Of a DNA stretch of 15,317 nt, positions 6,002 to 14,061 are shown piece after piece. The stretch spans positions 1 through 15,317 of the forward strand of contig DEAM01000017.1 in NCBI GenBank assembly GCA_002347035.1. The letters are read 5' to 3'. Below the pieces are notes generated by a model. It was not told the DNA's origin, made no database searches, and was given only the letters and a program-made list of their open reading frames with translations. The DNA comes from Gemmatimonadales bacterium UBA2982 (GTDB lineage Bacteria; Gemmatimonadota; Gemmatimonadetes; Longimicrobiales; Gaopeijiaceae). Every line of letters starts with the position of its first letter. Positions within the stretch are counted from its first letter, which is position 1. Made by a program: the position numbers and the translations under genes.

Positions 6002-7492
6002 ATGCGAGTAGACAGGACCGATTTTCGGGTGCAGGTGATGGTAGGGAAAACAGTAGCCGTCTTCCTGTGTTCTTTGCTGACCTTTGGGAAACTTGAATCC
6101 CAGCAGGCCAACAGCCTTGGGCTTGAGACACTGGTCCGCTCAGCCCTGGACTCCAATAGAGATTTGGTTAGTGCGCGTGAAGGGCTCATCACGGCTCGAG
6201 AGCAGGTTTCAGAGGCGTGGAGTGAGGTATACCCCTCGATCGATCTGAACGCCTCCTACTCTCGGAACATCTCACCGCCCATCAATTTCCTGCCGGCTGT
6301 GTTCTTTAATCCAAATGCGGGTCCAGATGACTATATTGGGATACAGTTTGGAGCCGATAATACATGGAACAACAATATTTCATTTGAACAACCACTCTTT
6401 CGACCAAGCGTCTTCGTGGGAGTTGGGGCGGCCGGTCAGTTTGAGAGCTTCCAGGGGGAGGTCGTCCGAGGCGAAGAGCAAGCCGTCGTCACCCAAGTCA
6501 GGGTTGGCTATTACCAACTTCTCCTCGCTCAAGAACAGGTGCGGCTGACTGAAAATTCTCTTGACCGAGTCCGACAGTCACTTCGTGAGACGAGAGCACT
6601 CAATCAGGCTGGTCTAGCCTCTGATTACGATGTGCTTCGCCTCGAAGTTGAACTAGCTAACCTAGAACCGAATTTCACTCGGGCAGAAAATGCTGTTCTG
6701 CAGGCCCGCAGACAACTTGCTGTCCAGGCAGGCTTTGAAGATCAAGAGTCACTGAGAGTTATTGGCGCTCTTTCCGAGATGGAACTTGAAGAACTCTCCG
6801 ACAATAGCCCAGGGAACCAAGAGGTTCTCTCTTTTATGGGTTTCCAGGATACAGGACTGGAATCTGCTAAAGAGGCATTGGGCTACGCAGCCGAGCTACG
6901 TTCAGACATCCGCCAACTTGAGCTTAACGAGGAGCTGCGGCACAGCGAGATGCGATTAGAGCAGGCGGAGTACCTGCCGAATATTACTATGTTTGGTAAC
7001 TACATCATCAACGCGCAGAATAATGGGGCACCAAGTTTTTTTGCGAGTGGCGTTGGTCAAAGGGCGTATTCGAGAATCGTCGGCCTTCGGGTAAGTGTCC
7101 CGATTTTCCAAGGCTTTAGGAGGAACTCGCGTATTGATCAGCGCAGAGCCGCACTAAGGCAGGCTCAGGCGCAGACACGCCAAGTGATCGGCCTTGCAGA
7201 GAGCCAGGTCAAGGGTCTAGTGGAGGGTATTGATGAAGCTTTGCTGAGGGCGAGGGCACAACGGCTGGCAGTAAATCAAGCCGAACGGGGTTTTGAGATC
7301 GCAAGCGCCCAGTACCGAGAAGGACTGAGTGGGCAGTTAGAGCTTACTGATTCAGAGGTTGCCCTCAGGCAAAGTGAGTTTAATTACGCACAGGCAGTCT
7401 ACGACTACTTGGTGGCCAGGGCTCAGCTTGATGAGGCGACGGGGCGTGTTCCACTTGTAGACGTCGATATAGCGACCTCTCGAGGGAGCTAA
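6002..7492 (+). CDS. TolC family outer-membrane efflux channel
   Basis: This protein of about 496 residues is the outer-membrane channel of the tripartite pump. It starts with a basic segment and a hydrophobic signal core VAVFLCSLLTF (18-28). Two outer-membrane-efflux repeats follow. Each has long amphipathic helices rich in Ala, Gln, Arg and Glu, and beta segments such as PSIDLNASYSR and PNITMFGNYI. Near the end come the family-like YREGLSGQLELTDSEVALRQ and YDYLVARAQLDEATGR. ATG at 6002 is chosen, with GGGGAG 6-11 nt upstream; a TTG directly before it (5999) is possible. An ATG at 6038 would give a more compact signal peptide. It lies 13 nt after the TetR gene and 5 nt before an alternative adaptor start, consistent with one operon. 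Confidence 0.92.
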   Translation: MRVDRTDFRVQVMVGKTVAVFLCSLLTFGKLESQQANSLGLETLVRSALDSNRDLVSAREGLITAREQVSEAWSEVYPSIDLNASYSRNISPPINFLPAVFFNPNAGPDDYIGIQFGADNTWNNNISFEQPLFRPSVFVGVGAAGQFESFQGEVVRGEEQAVVTQVRVGYYQLLLAQEQVRLTENSLDRVRQSLRETRALNQAGLASDYDVLRLEVELANLEPNFTRAENAVLQARRQLAVQAGFEDQESLRVIGALSEMELEELSDNSPGNQEVLSFMGFQDTGLESAKEALGYAAELRSDIRQLELNEELRHSEMRLEQAEYLPNITMFGNYIINAQNNGAPSFFASGVGQRAYSRIVGLRVSVPIFQGFRRNSRIDQRRAALRQAQAQTRQVIGLAESQVKGLVEGIDEALLRARAQRLAVNQAERGFEIASAQYREGLSGQLELTDSEVALRQSEFNYAQAVYDYLVARAQLDEATGRVPLVDVDIATSRGS

Positions 7493-7499
7493 AAGGGAT

Positions 7500-7503
7500 G
7501 GAG
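7500..7503 (+). promoter_or_regulatory. Ribosome binding site deciding the adaptor start
   Basis: GGAG, within AAGGGATGGAG, stands 9 nt before the ATG at 7513. The upstream ATG at 7498 has AGGG directly abutting it, too close to serve. This supports the shorter adaptor. Confidence 0.5.
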
Positions 7504-7512
7504 ACAACAATT

Positions 7513-8586
7513 ATGTGGGGTATAAGGACATGGACTGTGTTGCTCACCGCAGTGAGCGCGGGAGCGTGCGGGGCAGCGCAAGCTGATAGCGGTGGAGAGG
7601 CAAGTTCTCAAGAAGAATTTGTTCGGGTTATCAACGTAGAAACAGTGACTCTCGAAACAGCCCCATTCATCGAGGAGATGCGGTTGACTGCGGTGGCTGT
7701 AGCAAATCAAGATGTGATGCTAGCAGCAGAAGAGAGAGGGGTTGTTCGTGTCCTTTATGCAGAACGGGGTGCTCGCGTGAACCCCGGGGATAAGATTGCA
7801 AAAATTGATGATGGAGTGCTTTCGGCCCAGGTAGATCAAGCTCGAGCTGCTGCAGAACTATCGGCACAGACGTGGGATCGTCGTCGTAGACTCTGGGAGC
7901 AGGACGAGGTGGGTTCAGAAATTGCATATCTGGAGGCACGGTTCGGCGCAGAGCAAGCTGAGGCATCCTTGGCTGCACTAGAAGAGCGTTTGGCTCGTAC
8001 GGTCATTCGTGCGCCATTCGGTGGAGTTCTTGAAGATCGCTTTGTAGATGTCGGCGCGATGGTGAGCCCAGGTGAGCCAATTGCGCGACTCGTGGATTTG
8101 GATCCGGTTAAAGTATTTGCTGGAGTCCCGGAGAGGTACGCGACTGACGTGAGGATCGGGGCCAATGCAATAATGAGCTTCGACGCTCTTGGTGAGGACG
8201 TTTATGAGGCACCGATCCGTTATGTAGGGTCTACCGTAGATCCGCAGAATAGGACATTCCCAATCGAGGTAGAGGTCCCCAACCCCAGTGGTGCTATCAA
8301 GCCGCAGATGGTAGCCGACATGGGCGTGACACGGAGGCAGGTAGAGTCCGCTGTGGTCGTGCCTCAAGATGCTTTGGTTAGAGTTGAAGATGGGTATGTC
8401 CTGTACATCGTAGTGGGTGCGGAGGATGGGCCGGTAGCTGAAGTTCGTGTGGTGGAGTTAGGCCCGACACGCAGGAATCTTGTGGTTATTGAGAGGGGTG
8501 TTAGTGGGGGGGAGCGGTTGGTAGTAGTTGGTCAAAGATCCCTTGCACATGGTGATCGGGTGAACGTGGTTAATTCAGGCCAGTGA
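7513..8586 (+). CDS. RND efflux periplasmic adaptor (membrane fusion protein)
   Basis: This 357-residue adaptor joins the permease to the TolC-like channel. The export signal WTVLLTAVSAGAC ends at Cys19, which could be lipidated, although the sequence before the Cys (A-G-A) is a poor lipobox. The first lipoyl half contains ERGARVNPGDKIAKIDD (84-100). A coiled-coil hairpin rich in Ala, Glu and Arg (about 104-163) follows. The second lipoyl half is IRAPFGGVLEDRFVDVGAMV (165-184). The beta-barrel and membrane-proximal domains contain VGSTVDPQNRTFPIEVEVPN and VVVPQDALV. The order is that of HlyD/AcrA-type adaptors. ATG at 7513 is chosen on its ribosome site and compact signal. ATG at 7498 would add five residues. 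The stop is 7 nt before the permease gene. Confidence 0.93.
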   Translation: MWGIRTWTVLLTAVSAGACGAAQADSGGEASSQEEFVRVINVETVTLETAPFIEEMRLTAVAVANQDVMLAAEERGVVRVLYAERGARVNPGDKIAKIDDGVLSAQVDQARAAAELSAQTWDRRRRLWEQDEVGSEIAYLEARFGAEQAEASLAALEERLARTVIRAPFGGVLEDRFVDVGAMVSPGEPIARLVDLDPVKVFAGVPERYATDVRIGANAIMSFDALGEDVYEAPIRYVGSTVDPQNRTFPIEVEVPNPSGAIKPQMVADMGVTRRQVESAVVVPQDALVRVEDGYVLYIVVGAEDGPVAEVRVVELGPTRRNLVVIERGVSGGERLVVVGQRSLAHGDRVNVVNSGQ

Positions 8587-8593
8587 GGGGAGG
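8586..8593 (+). promoter_or_regulatory. Strong ribosome binding site of the permease gene
   Basis: AGGGGAGG begins on the last base of the adaptor stop codon and abuts the permease ATG at 8594. The AGGGG core is 3 nt from the ATG. This couples translation of the two pump genes and supports the first ATG over the one at 8630. Confidence 0.5.
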
Positions 8594-11500
8594 ATGAACG
8601 ACGACTCAGGGCGAGGCCATAATCCAGACATGGATCTGCTTCCTGGAGCTAATTCTCCCAGAGCTAGTGTGGTTTCAGACAAGTTCCGAGAATTCCGAGC
8701 AACCAGCCTAGCGATAGAACACAAGATCTCAGTTCTGGTCCTCTTGTTCATCATCGGGCTAATGGGTGCACTGGCTTATAGGGCTACACCGAAAGAGTCA
8801 TTCCCAGAGATGGCAATCCCAATCATTGCTATCAACACGATATATCCGGGTGTGTCTCCAGCAGATGTCGAAAGCCAAGTCACGCGGATTCTTGAGGAGG
8901 ACTTGGCAACGATCAGTGAGATTAGCGACCTCACCTCAACATCGGTTGAAGGTTACGCGAGTATCTTGGTTGAGTTCGATGTGGGTATGGATTTAGATGA
9001 AGCTCTGCAACAGGTCCGAGAAAAAGTTGATCTAGCAAAGCCGGATCTTCCCGAAGATGCAGAAGAACCCACAATCGTTGAGTTCAACTTTTCCGAAATG
9101 CCTATAATGCAGGTGAACCTGTCCGGAGAATACGGACTAGTTCGGCTTAAGGAGATCGCGGAAGAGTTACAGGATCGCCTAGAGACGATCCCCTCGATTT
9201 TACGAGCTGATGTACGTGGGGGTCTTGAGCGTGAAGTTAAGGTTGATGTGGACCTTTCACAGATGAACTATCACGGGATCGCGATTGACGATGTGATCGA
9301 TGCGATTCGGAATGAGAATGTCAACATTCCCGGCGGCTCAATTGACGTTGGCGCTACAAAATATTTAGTAAGAGTTGATGGCGAGTTCGATGACCCGACA
9401 CTTATTGAAGATCTTGTCATTACCATCAAGGACGGACGTCCGATCTACGTCCGGGATGTTGCAACGGTCGACTTCGGTTTTGCGGAGAGAGAAACCTTCG
9501 CGCGTATGGACCGCCGAGCTACCGTGACAGTCGACGTCATCAAGCGGTCTGGTGAAAACATTATCGAGACAGCAGAACTCGTAGAAGCGGAGATCGACCA
9601 GATTCGACCGCTGTTACCAGTGACAACGGAAGTCGCCATTACCGGAGACCAGTCGTATAACACGCGCATCATGGTCTCAAGCCTTGAGAATAACATCATC
9701 AGCGGTTTGATCTTGATCGTGGGGGTCCTGCTGTTCTTCCTAGGTGCCGGCACATCCATTTTTGTAGCAATTTCAATTCCGTCTTCAATGTTCTTGTCGT
9801 TCATAGTACTTCAGGCCGTCGGGACAACCATGAATATGATTGTCTTATTCAGTCTGATTCTTGCGCTAGGCATGTTGGTCGACAATGCGATCGTAGTAGT
9901 AGAGAACATTTATCGATACCTAGAAGAAGGTTGGGACCGCACGGCGGCAGCTAAGAAAGCAACAGGCGAAGTAGCACTGCCAATCATCGCAGCAACAGCT
10001 ACGACCCTCGCGGCCTTTGCACCTTTGCTTTTCTGGCCTGGCGAGGTTGGGGAATTTATGGGCTATCTCCCCCAGACGCTGATCGTCACACTGACAAGCT
10101 CGCTATTTGTGGCTCTTGTTATCGTTCCGACTCTGTGTGCCATGTTCATGGAGTTGAACAGTACCGGAAGGGTCCCTCTACGCCCTGCTGCGCGCTGGGC
10201 ACTAATCGGAACTGCAACCCTAGTTCTCTTTCTCGTTGCTGGGGTAAATCTCCTTACAGCGGGATTATTGGCGAGCACCTTCTTCACCCTGTGGATTTTG
10301 CATCACTTCATCCTCAGGAGAGCTGCTCGACGCTTCCAGGAGAGCGTCCTTCCATGGATTATAGATGTCTATGAGGGGAATCTTCGGTGGGCACTAGAGC
10401 ACCGTGCCACCGTGATTGCTGGAACACTGGCTGGGTTTGTCGGAGCCGCTGGGATATTCAGCACGTTCGGGAAGGGTCTAGAGTACTTTCCTGAATCGAT
10501 GCCTCCAGGGCAAATGACTGTCCAGGTCAAGACACCCGTAGGAACTCGAGCGTCGGTAACTGACTCAGTAGTCCAGCGTGTGGAGCAGGAACTTATGACC
10601 ATCGGAGGCCGGCAGGACTGGGAGTCCGTGGTAGCGAATACCGGTAGTGGTGGCGGTGGAGGGAATCCGATGGATAGGGGTGGTGGAGGGCCTAGTGGGC
10701 CTGAGTCCGGACGAGTCTCAATCTCTATGGTCGATTTCCAGGACCGTGAACGAGACGCATTCGAGACCCTTGCAGAGATGCAAGAGAAGATCGGACGGGA
10801 GATTGCTGGGGCCGAGGTAACCGTGGACAAGATCACTGAAGGTCCACCTCAAGGCACACCTGTTAGTATCGAGATAGTAGGGGATGTTCCAGAGACCTTA
10901 GAGGTGCTTTCTGAGGAGGCGGTTGACATCCTTGAGTCCTCCGCTGTCTATCTGAAATTGGTAGGGCTCGAGAGCGATATAGAAGATGCCCGCCCTGAAC
11001 TAGCCGTTCGAGTGGATCGTGAGAAAGCCGCTCTGTATGATTTGAATACATCTAAGGTCGGCACGGCGATCCGTGGCGCTATTAATGGGATCGAAGCAGC
11101 CAAATATCGAACTGGCAACGAAGAATTTGACATCGTGGTAAGGCTAGCAGAACCCTACCGAGACGAACTCGAAGGCCTTCGTGAACTCACCGTCATGGCT
11201 GAGGGTGGCATCCAGGTTCCGCTGCTTTCTGTGGCAACGTGGAATGTTGAAGATGGGGCAGGCACAATCCGCCGTAAGAACCAAGATCGGATGGTGACGA
11301 TCACATCTGACGTTGCAGCTGGGTATTCGAACAATGCTGTTCTGGGAGAGGTTCAGGAAGTGTTGGCGGACTTCGAATCCGCCTTACCCCCCGGTTTTAC
11401 GATGCGGTATACTGGTCAGTCTCAGGAACAAGATGAGGCGACTGAGTTTCTGACCGGGGCCTTCCTCACAGCCCTTTTGCTAATAGGCTTCATTCTGATC

Positions 11501-12037
11501 AGTCAGTTTAATTCCGTCGTGAAGCCAGTAATCATTTTGACTTCTGTGGTCATGTCCACGATGGGCGTCCTCATTGGTCTGACTATTTTTCGGATGCCTT
11601 TTGGCATAATCAACACAGGGGTTGGGATCATTGCGTTGGCTGGCATTGTCGTGAATAACGCAATCATCCTCATCGACTATATAGACGTTCTGCGTAGGCG
11701 TGACGGTATGGGGCGACGAGAAGCGTTGGTGCAGGGCGGTAAGACGAGGCTTAGGCCTGTCGTGCTTACCGCAATTACTACAGCGCTAGGCATGGCGCCT
11801 CTTGCCATCGGGTTAAACTTTGATTTTTTCGGCCTTTACGGATCATTAAACCCTGAGCTTTACTGGGGGGGAGAGCAAGCAGCTTGGTGGGGTCCCATGG
11901 CTGTGGCGATAATTGCGGGCCTCTTGTTCGCGACATTCCTCACCCTCGTTCTAGTGCCGATCCTGTACTCCCTAATTGACGATGCTGAGGTGTTCCTCAA
12001 GCGGCACTTTACTCACGAAGCTGAGGTCCCTAGCTAA
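8594..12037 (+). CDS. RND family efflux permease with extra membrane segments
   Basis: This 1147-residue proton-driven inner-membrane pump is longer than typical HAE-type permeases (about 1030-1050). TM1 is at about 45-62. The first periplasmic domain follows (65-360), with PGVSPADVESQVT (85-97) and DVRGGLEREVKVDVD (206-220). TM2-TM6 lie in 365-517, including LGMLVDNAIVVVENIYR (425-441). Two further hydrophobic stretches (about 533-551 and 553-575) come before TM7 (605-625), where ordinary RND pumps have none. The second periplasmic domain carries a glycine-rich insert (684-706). TM8-TM12 (953-1125) include GIVVNNAIILID (1017-1028). Of the TM4 acid pair only Asp430 remains, with Asn431 in the second place. 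The TM10 lysine of AcrB is Asn. Both are known in MdtB/C-like and other RND branches, so the pump is probably active. Substrate unknown. Confidence 0.94.
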   Translation: MNDDSGRGHNPDMDLLPGANSPRASVVSDKFREFRATSLAIEHKISVLVLLFIIGLMGALAYRATPKESFPEMAIPIIAINTIYPGVSPADVESQVTRILEEDLATISEISDLTSTSVEGYASILVEFDVGMDLDEALQQVREKVDLAKPDLPEDAEEPTIVEFNFSEMPIMQVNLSGEYGLVRLKEIAEELQDRLETIPSILRADVRGGLEREVKVDVDLSQMNYHGIAIDDVIDAIRNENVNIPGGSIDVGATKYLVRVDGEFDDPTLIEDLVITIKDGRPIYVRDVATVDFGFAERETFARMDRRATVTVDVIKRSGENIIETAELVEAEIDQIRPLLPVTTEVAITGDQSYNTRIMVSSLENNIISGLILIVGVLLFFLGAGTSIFVAISIPSSMFLSFIVLQAVGTTMNMIVLFSLILALGMLVDNAIVVVENIYRYLEEGWDRTAAAKKATGEVALPIIAATATTLAAFAPLLFWPGEVGEFMGYLPQTLIVTLTSSLFVALVIVPTLCAMFMELNSTGRVPLRPAARWALIGTATLVLFLVAGVNLLTAGLLASTFFTLWILHHFILRRAARRFQESVLPWIIDVYEGNLRWALEHRATVIAGTLAGFVGAAGIFSTFGKGLEYFPESMPPGQMTVQVKTPVGTRASVTDSVVQRVEQELMTIGGRQDWESVVANTGSGGGGGNPMDRGGGGPSGPESGRVSISMVDFQDRERDAFETLAEMQEKIGREIAGAEVTVDKITEGPPQGTPVSIEIVGDVPETLEVLSEEAVDILESSAVYLKLVGLESDIEDARPELAVRVDREKAALYDLNTSKVGTAIRGAINGIEAAKYRTGNEEFDIVVRLAEPYRDELEGLRELTVMAEGGIQVPLLSVATWNVEDGAGTIRRKNQDRMVTITSDVAAGYSNNAVLGEVQEVLADFESALPPGFTMRYTGQSQEQDEATEFLTGAFLTALLLIGFILISQFNSVVKPVIILTSVVMSTMGVLIGLTIFRMPFGIINTGVGIIALAGIVVNNAIILIDYIDVLRRRDGMGRREALVQGGKTRLRPVVLTAITTALGMAPLAIGLNFDFFGLYGSLNPELYWGGEQAAWWGPMAVAIIAGLLFATFLTLVLVPILYSLIDDAEVFLKRHFTHEAEVPS

Positions 12038-12039
12038 GG

Positions 12040-12960
12040 ATGAGAGGGGTCCTCTTCTTGTGTCTGGTCAGCCTGATTAATCCTGACCTTACATCGGCAC
12101 AGCGAGCCCGGCAGGGGATCGTAACTCTTGAGGATGCCCGCCTTTTCTACGAGGTCGTAGGAAGTGGGGATCCCATCTTTGTCGTGCATGGTGGTCCAGG
12201 TTTAGATCACGAGTACCTGCAGCCAGGGCTTGATGTCCTGGGGCGGACCAACACGGTTGTCTACTACGACCAGAGGGCGATGGGGCGCTCAACTGGAGAT
12301 CTAGATCCATCGATCATAAATCTTGACACGCTTGTTGACGACATTGAGATGCTTCGACAGGCGCTGGGGTATCAACGGATCAACGTCCTAACACACTCGT
12401 CTGGGATGTTTATTGGTCTGGAATATGCATCAAGGCATCGAGAGAACGTTAGAACGCTCATTCTGATGAATCCAATAGATGCAGGCGCAGAATACCGTGA
12501 TCAGGAAGCCACACGCCTAAGAGCAGCGACTACAGCAGAAGATTCTACGGAATTATCGAACTTGAGAGGGAGTGAGGGCTTCCGGGCGAATGATCCAGGT
12601 ACCTTGAGCCAGCTAAATCGAGTCCTCTTTCGACGGCTACTGCGTGATCGGGAAAGAATATCGGAACTTAGTCTAGATCTAGCAGCAACCACCGCAAGAA
12701 ACGGTGAAGACGTGAGCCGACTCGTAGAGTTAAGCATGGGAGAGGTTGATTGGTGGGAAAAGATGCTCACAGTGGATATTCCAACACTAGTGATTCACGG
12801 CCGATATGACGTCGTACCGTCTGGTGTTTCTAGGGCTCTTGTAGATGCCTTGCCGGAGGGGAGGCTTTCCGTGCTAAATAGCGGGCATTTTCCATATCTT
12901 GAGGATCCAGATGGCCTACAGTCAGCACTTTCAGGCTTCTTCGTCGAACTGAGCCGCTGA
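12040..12960 (+). CDS. Exported alpha/beta hydrolase (proline iminopeptidase-like)
   Basis: This 306-residue hydrolase has a Sec signal peptide (hydrophobic 4-14, probable cut near TSA at 18-20), so it should be periplasmic. HGGPG (50-54) is the oxyanion loop typical of proline iminopeptidase-like S33 hydrolases, and YYDQRAMGRS (75-84) follows. The elbow is THSSGM, making Ser120 the likely nucleophile; most relatives have GxSxGG, so the first Gly is Thr118 and the last is Met123. Asp257 in HGRYD and His283 in NSGHFPYLEDP complete the triad. A lid region fills about 145-240. Only 2 nt separate it from the permease stop, so it is read with the pump and probably coupled to it. It could process a pump substrate, but nothing in the sequence names that substrate. 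Confidence 0.9.
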   Translation: MRGVLFLCLVSLINPDLTSAQRARQGIVTLEDARLFYEVVGSGDPIFVVHGGPGLDHEYLQPGLDVLGRTNTVVYYDQRAMGRSTGDLDPSIINLDTLVDDIEMLRQALGYQRINVLTHSSGMFIGLEYASRHRENVRTLILMNPIDAGAEYRDQEATRLRAATTAEDSTELSNLRGSEGFRANDPGTLSQLNRVLFRRLLRDRERISELSLDLAATTARNGEDVSRLVELSMGEVDWWEKMLTVDIPTLVIHGRYDVVPSGVSRALVDALPEGRLSVLNSGHFPYLEDPDGLQSALSGFFVELSR

Positions 12961-12984
12961 CTTTGAATCCCTACCTTGTTGCAG

Positions 12985-13539
12985 ATGGCGTTTAAATTCC
13001 AATCACTCGAAATACCAGACGTTCTGCTGGTTCATACGGAACGGCACCAAGACGCCCGAGGCTTCTTCCAGGAGACATTTCAGGAAACGGCTTTCGTGGA
13101 TGCAGGAATTCAGGTGAAATTTGTTCAAGACAACCATGTAAGGTCGACCCGAGGAGTACTACGAGGACTTCATTATCAGCTTCCACCGCAGGCTCAAGGG
13201 AAACTTGTGGGGTTAACCTCGGGGGAGATTTTTGACGTTGCAGTCGATCTCCGCATTGGGGGTACAACTTTCGGTAAAACCGTGACTCGACGGCTCAATG
13301 CTGCATCCAGCGAGCTTATCTGGATCCCGCCTGGCTTCGCACACGGATATCTTGTGTTGAGTGATAGAGCCGACATCGTGTACAAGGTAAGCGCCGAATA
13401 CAGTCCGGAACTCGAAAGAGGTATTCGGTGGAACGATCCTGCACTGGGTGTCGATTGGCCTGTGGTTGATCCTATCATTTCAGTGAAGGATCGAGATCAA
13501 CCCGTACTTGAGTTAGCCGACAACCCTTTTAAAATCTGA
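12985..13539 (+). CDS. rfbC: dTDP-4-dehydrorhamnose 3,5-epimerase
   Basis: This 184-residue cupin enzyme converts dTDP-4-keto-6-deoxyglucose to dTDP-4-keto-rhamnose in dTDP-L-rhamnose synthesis. The motifs RGVLRGLHYQLPP (56-68), QGKLV (71-75), PPGFAHGYLVLS (115-126) and IVYKVSAEYSPE (131-142) are all present. His63, Lys73, Tyr133 and Asp169 fall at the same numbers as the catalytic residues of characterised RmlC proteins, so the enzyme should be active. ATG at 12985 is preferred. The TTG codons at 12976 and 12979 would only add MLQ and have no better ribosome site. It starts 24 nt after the exported hydrolase, possibly on the same transcript. No rmlA, rmlB or rmlD is in the window. Confidence 0.94.
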   Translation: MAFKFQSLEIPDVLLVHTERHQDARGFFQETFQETAFVDAGIQVKFVQDNHVRSTRGVLRGLHYQLPPQAQGKLVGLTSGEIFDVAVDLRIGGTTFGKTVTRRLNAASSELIWIPPGFAHGYLVLSDRADIVYKVSAEYSPELERGIRWNDPALGVDWPVVDPIISVKDRDQPVLELADNPFKI

Positions 13540-13569
13540 GCGTTCTGCATTTCCTCCAAGTCCATTCCA

Positions 13570-13580
13570 CCCTATTAGGG
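13570..13580. terminator. Short palindrome between convergent genes
   Basis: CCCTATTAGGG is an odd-centred palindrome lying between the convergent stops at 13539 and 13600. It could form a 4-bp stem with a 3-nt loop, which is too small for a confident terminator, and no T run follows. It is recorded because of its position. Confidence 0.2.
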
Positions 13581-13599
13581 CTTGCGAAGTCAAATTTCC

Positions 13600-14061
13600 T
13601 CAAGGCACAGTCGGATCATCCTTCGCAGTAATTGCGACATATGCACCCTCGAAGGAAGCGGCAACTTCACCCTCTGATTCGAGATTTACTGTAACACGGA
13701 TGCGACCCTTTCCCCGCTTAGCGAGTGTCTGAGTAAATCGGCTCCATACTTTGTCAGTGATACCCTCGGTAACAGCCTTGAATGTTCCTTTGACGGGTAG
13801 GTCGTATCGAACAGCGCTACTATGGATTACCGTTTCTGTGACTAGGCCCTCGCTTCTCAGGCGGAGATGGACTAGAGCCCACCCTGTAAGAATAGCTAAC
13901 GCGGCCAGGCTTCCGCCAAAGGCTGTCGATTGGTGGTTGATATTTGGTGGAAGCGGCGCTTCGATGCTCACATTTGAATGATCTGCTTTGAGTACCGTGA
14001 TATCTAGTCCTGCGGATAGGGGAATGTGCTTTCGTAGATAGGCTTCGACGTTGCTGTCCAT
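13600..14061 (-). CDS. YiiD-type hotdog-fold thioesterase domain protein
   Basis: This 153-residue protein matches the putative thioesterase domain at the C-terminus of E. coli YiiD (YiiD_C). Its hotdog helix motif reads NINHQSTAFGGSLAALA (40-56), followed by LTGWALVHLRL (58-68). Strands such as VIHSSAVRYDLPVKGTFKAV and RIRVTVNLES come next. The acetyltransferase half of YiiD is absent, leaving a stand-alone domain. The likely reaction is hydrolysis of an acyl-CoA or acyl-ACP thioester, with the substrate unknown. Its ATG overlaps the murB stop by one base (TGATG), so it is almost certainly translated by reinitiation after murB. That may be co-expression only, with no shared pathway. Confidence 0.8.
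   Translation of the reverse strand: MDSNVEAYLRKHIPLSAGLDITVLKADHSNVSIEAPLPPNINHQSTAFGGSLAALAILTGWALVHLRLRSEGLVTETVIHSSAVRYDLPVKGTFKAVTEGITDKVWSRFTQTLAKRGKGRIRVTVNLESEGEVAASFEGAYVAITAKDDPTVP

Noticed and set aside
10369..10836. Minus-strand open frame of 155 codons
   Set aside because: It is antisense to the RND permease and has serine- and proline-rich low-complexity composition, as expected for a shadow frame.
12501..12770. Minus-strand open frame of 89 codons within the exported hydrolase
   Set aside because: It is antisense to the lid region of a hydrolase with a complete triad; serine/arginine-rich content marks it as a shadow.
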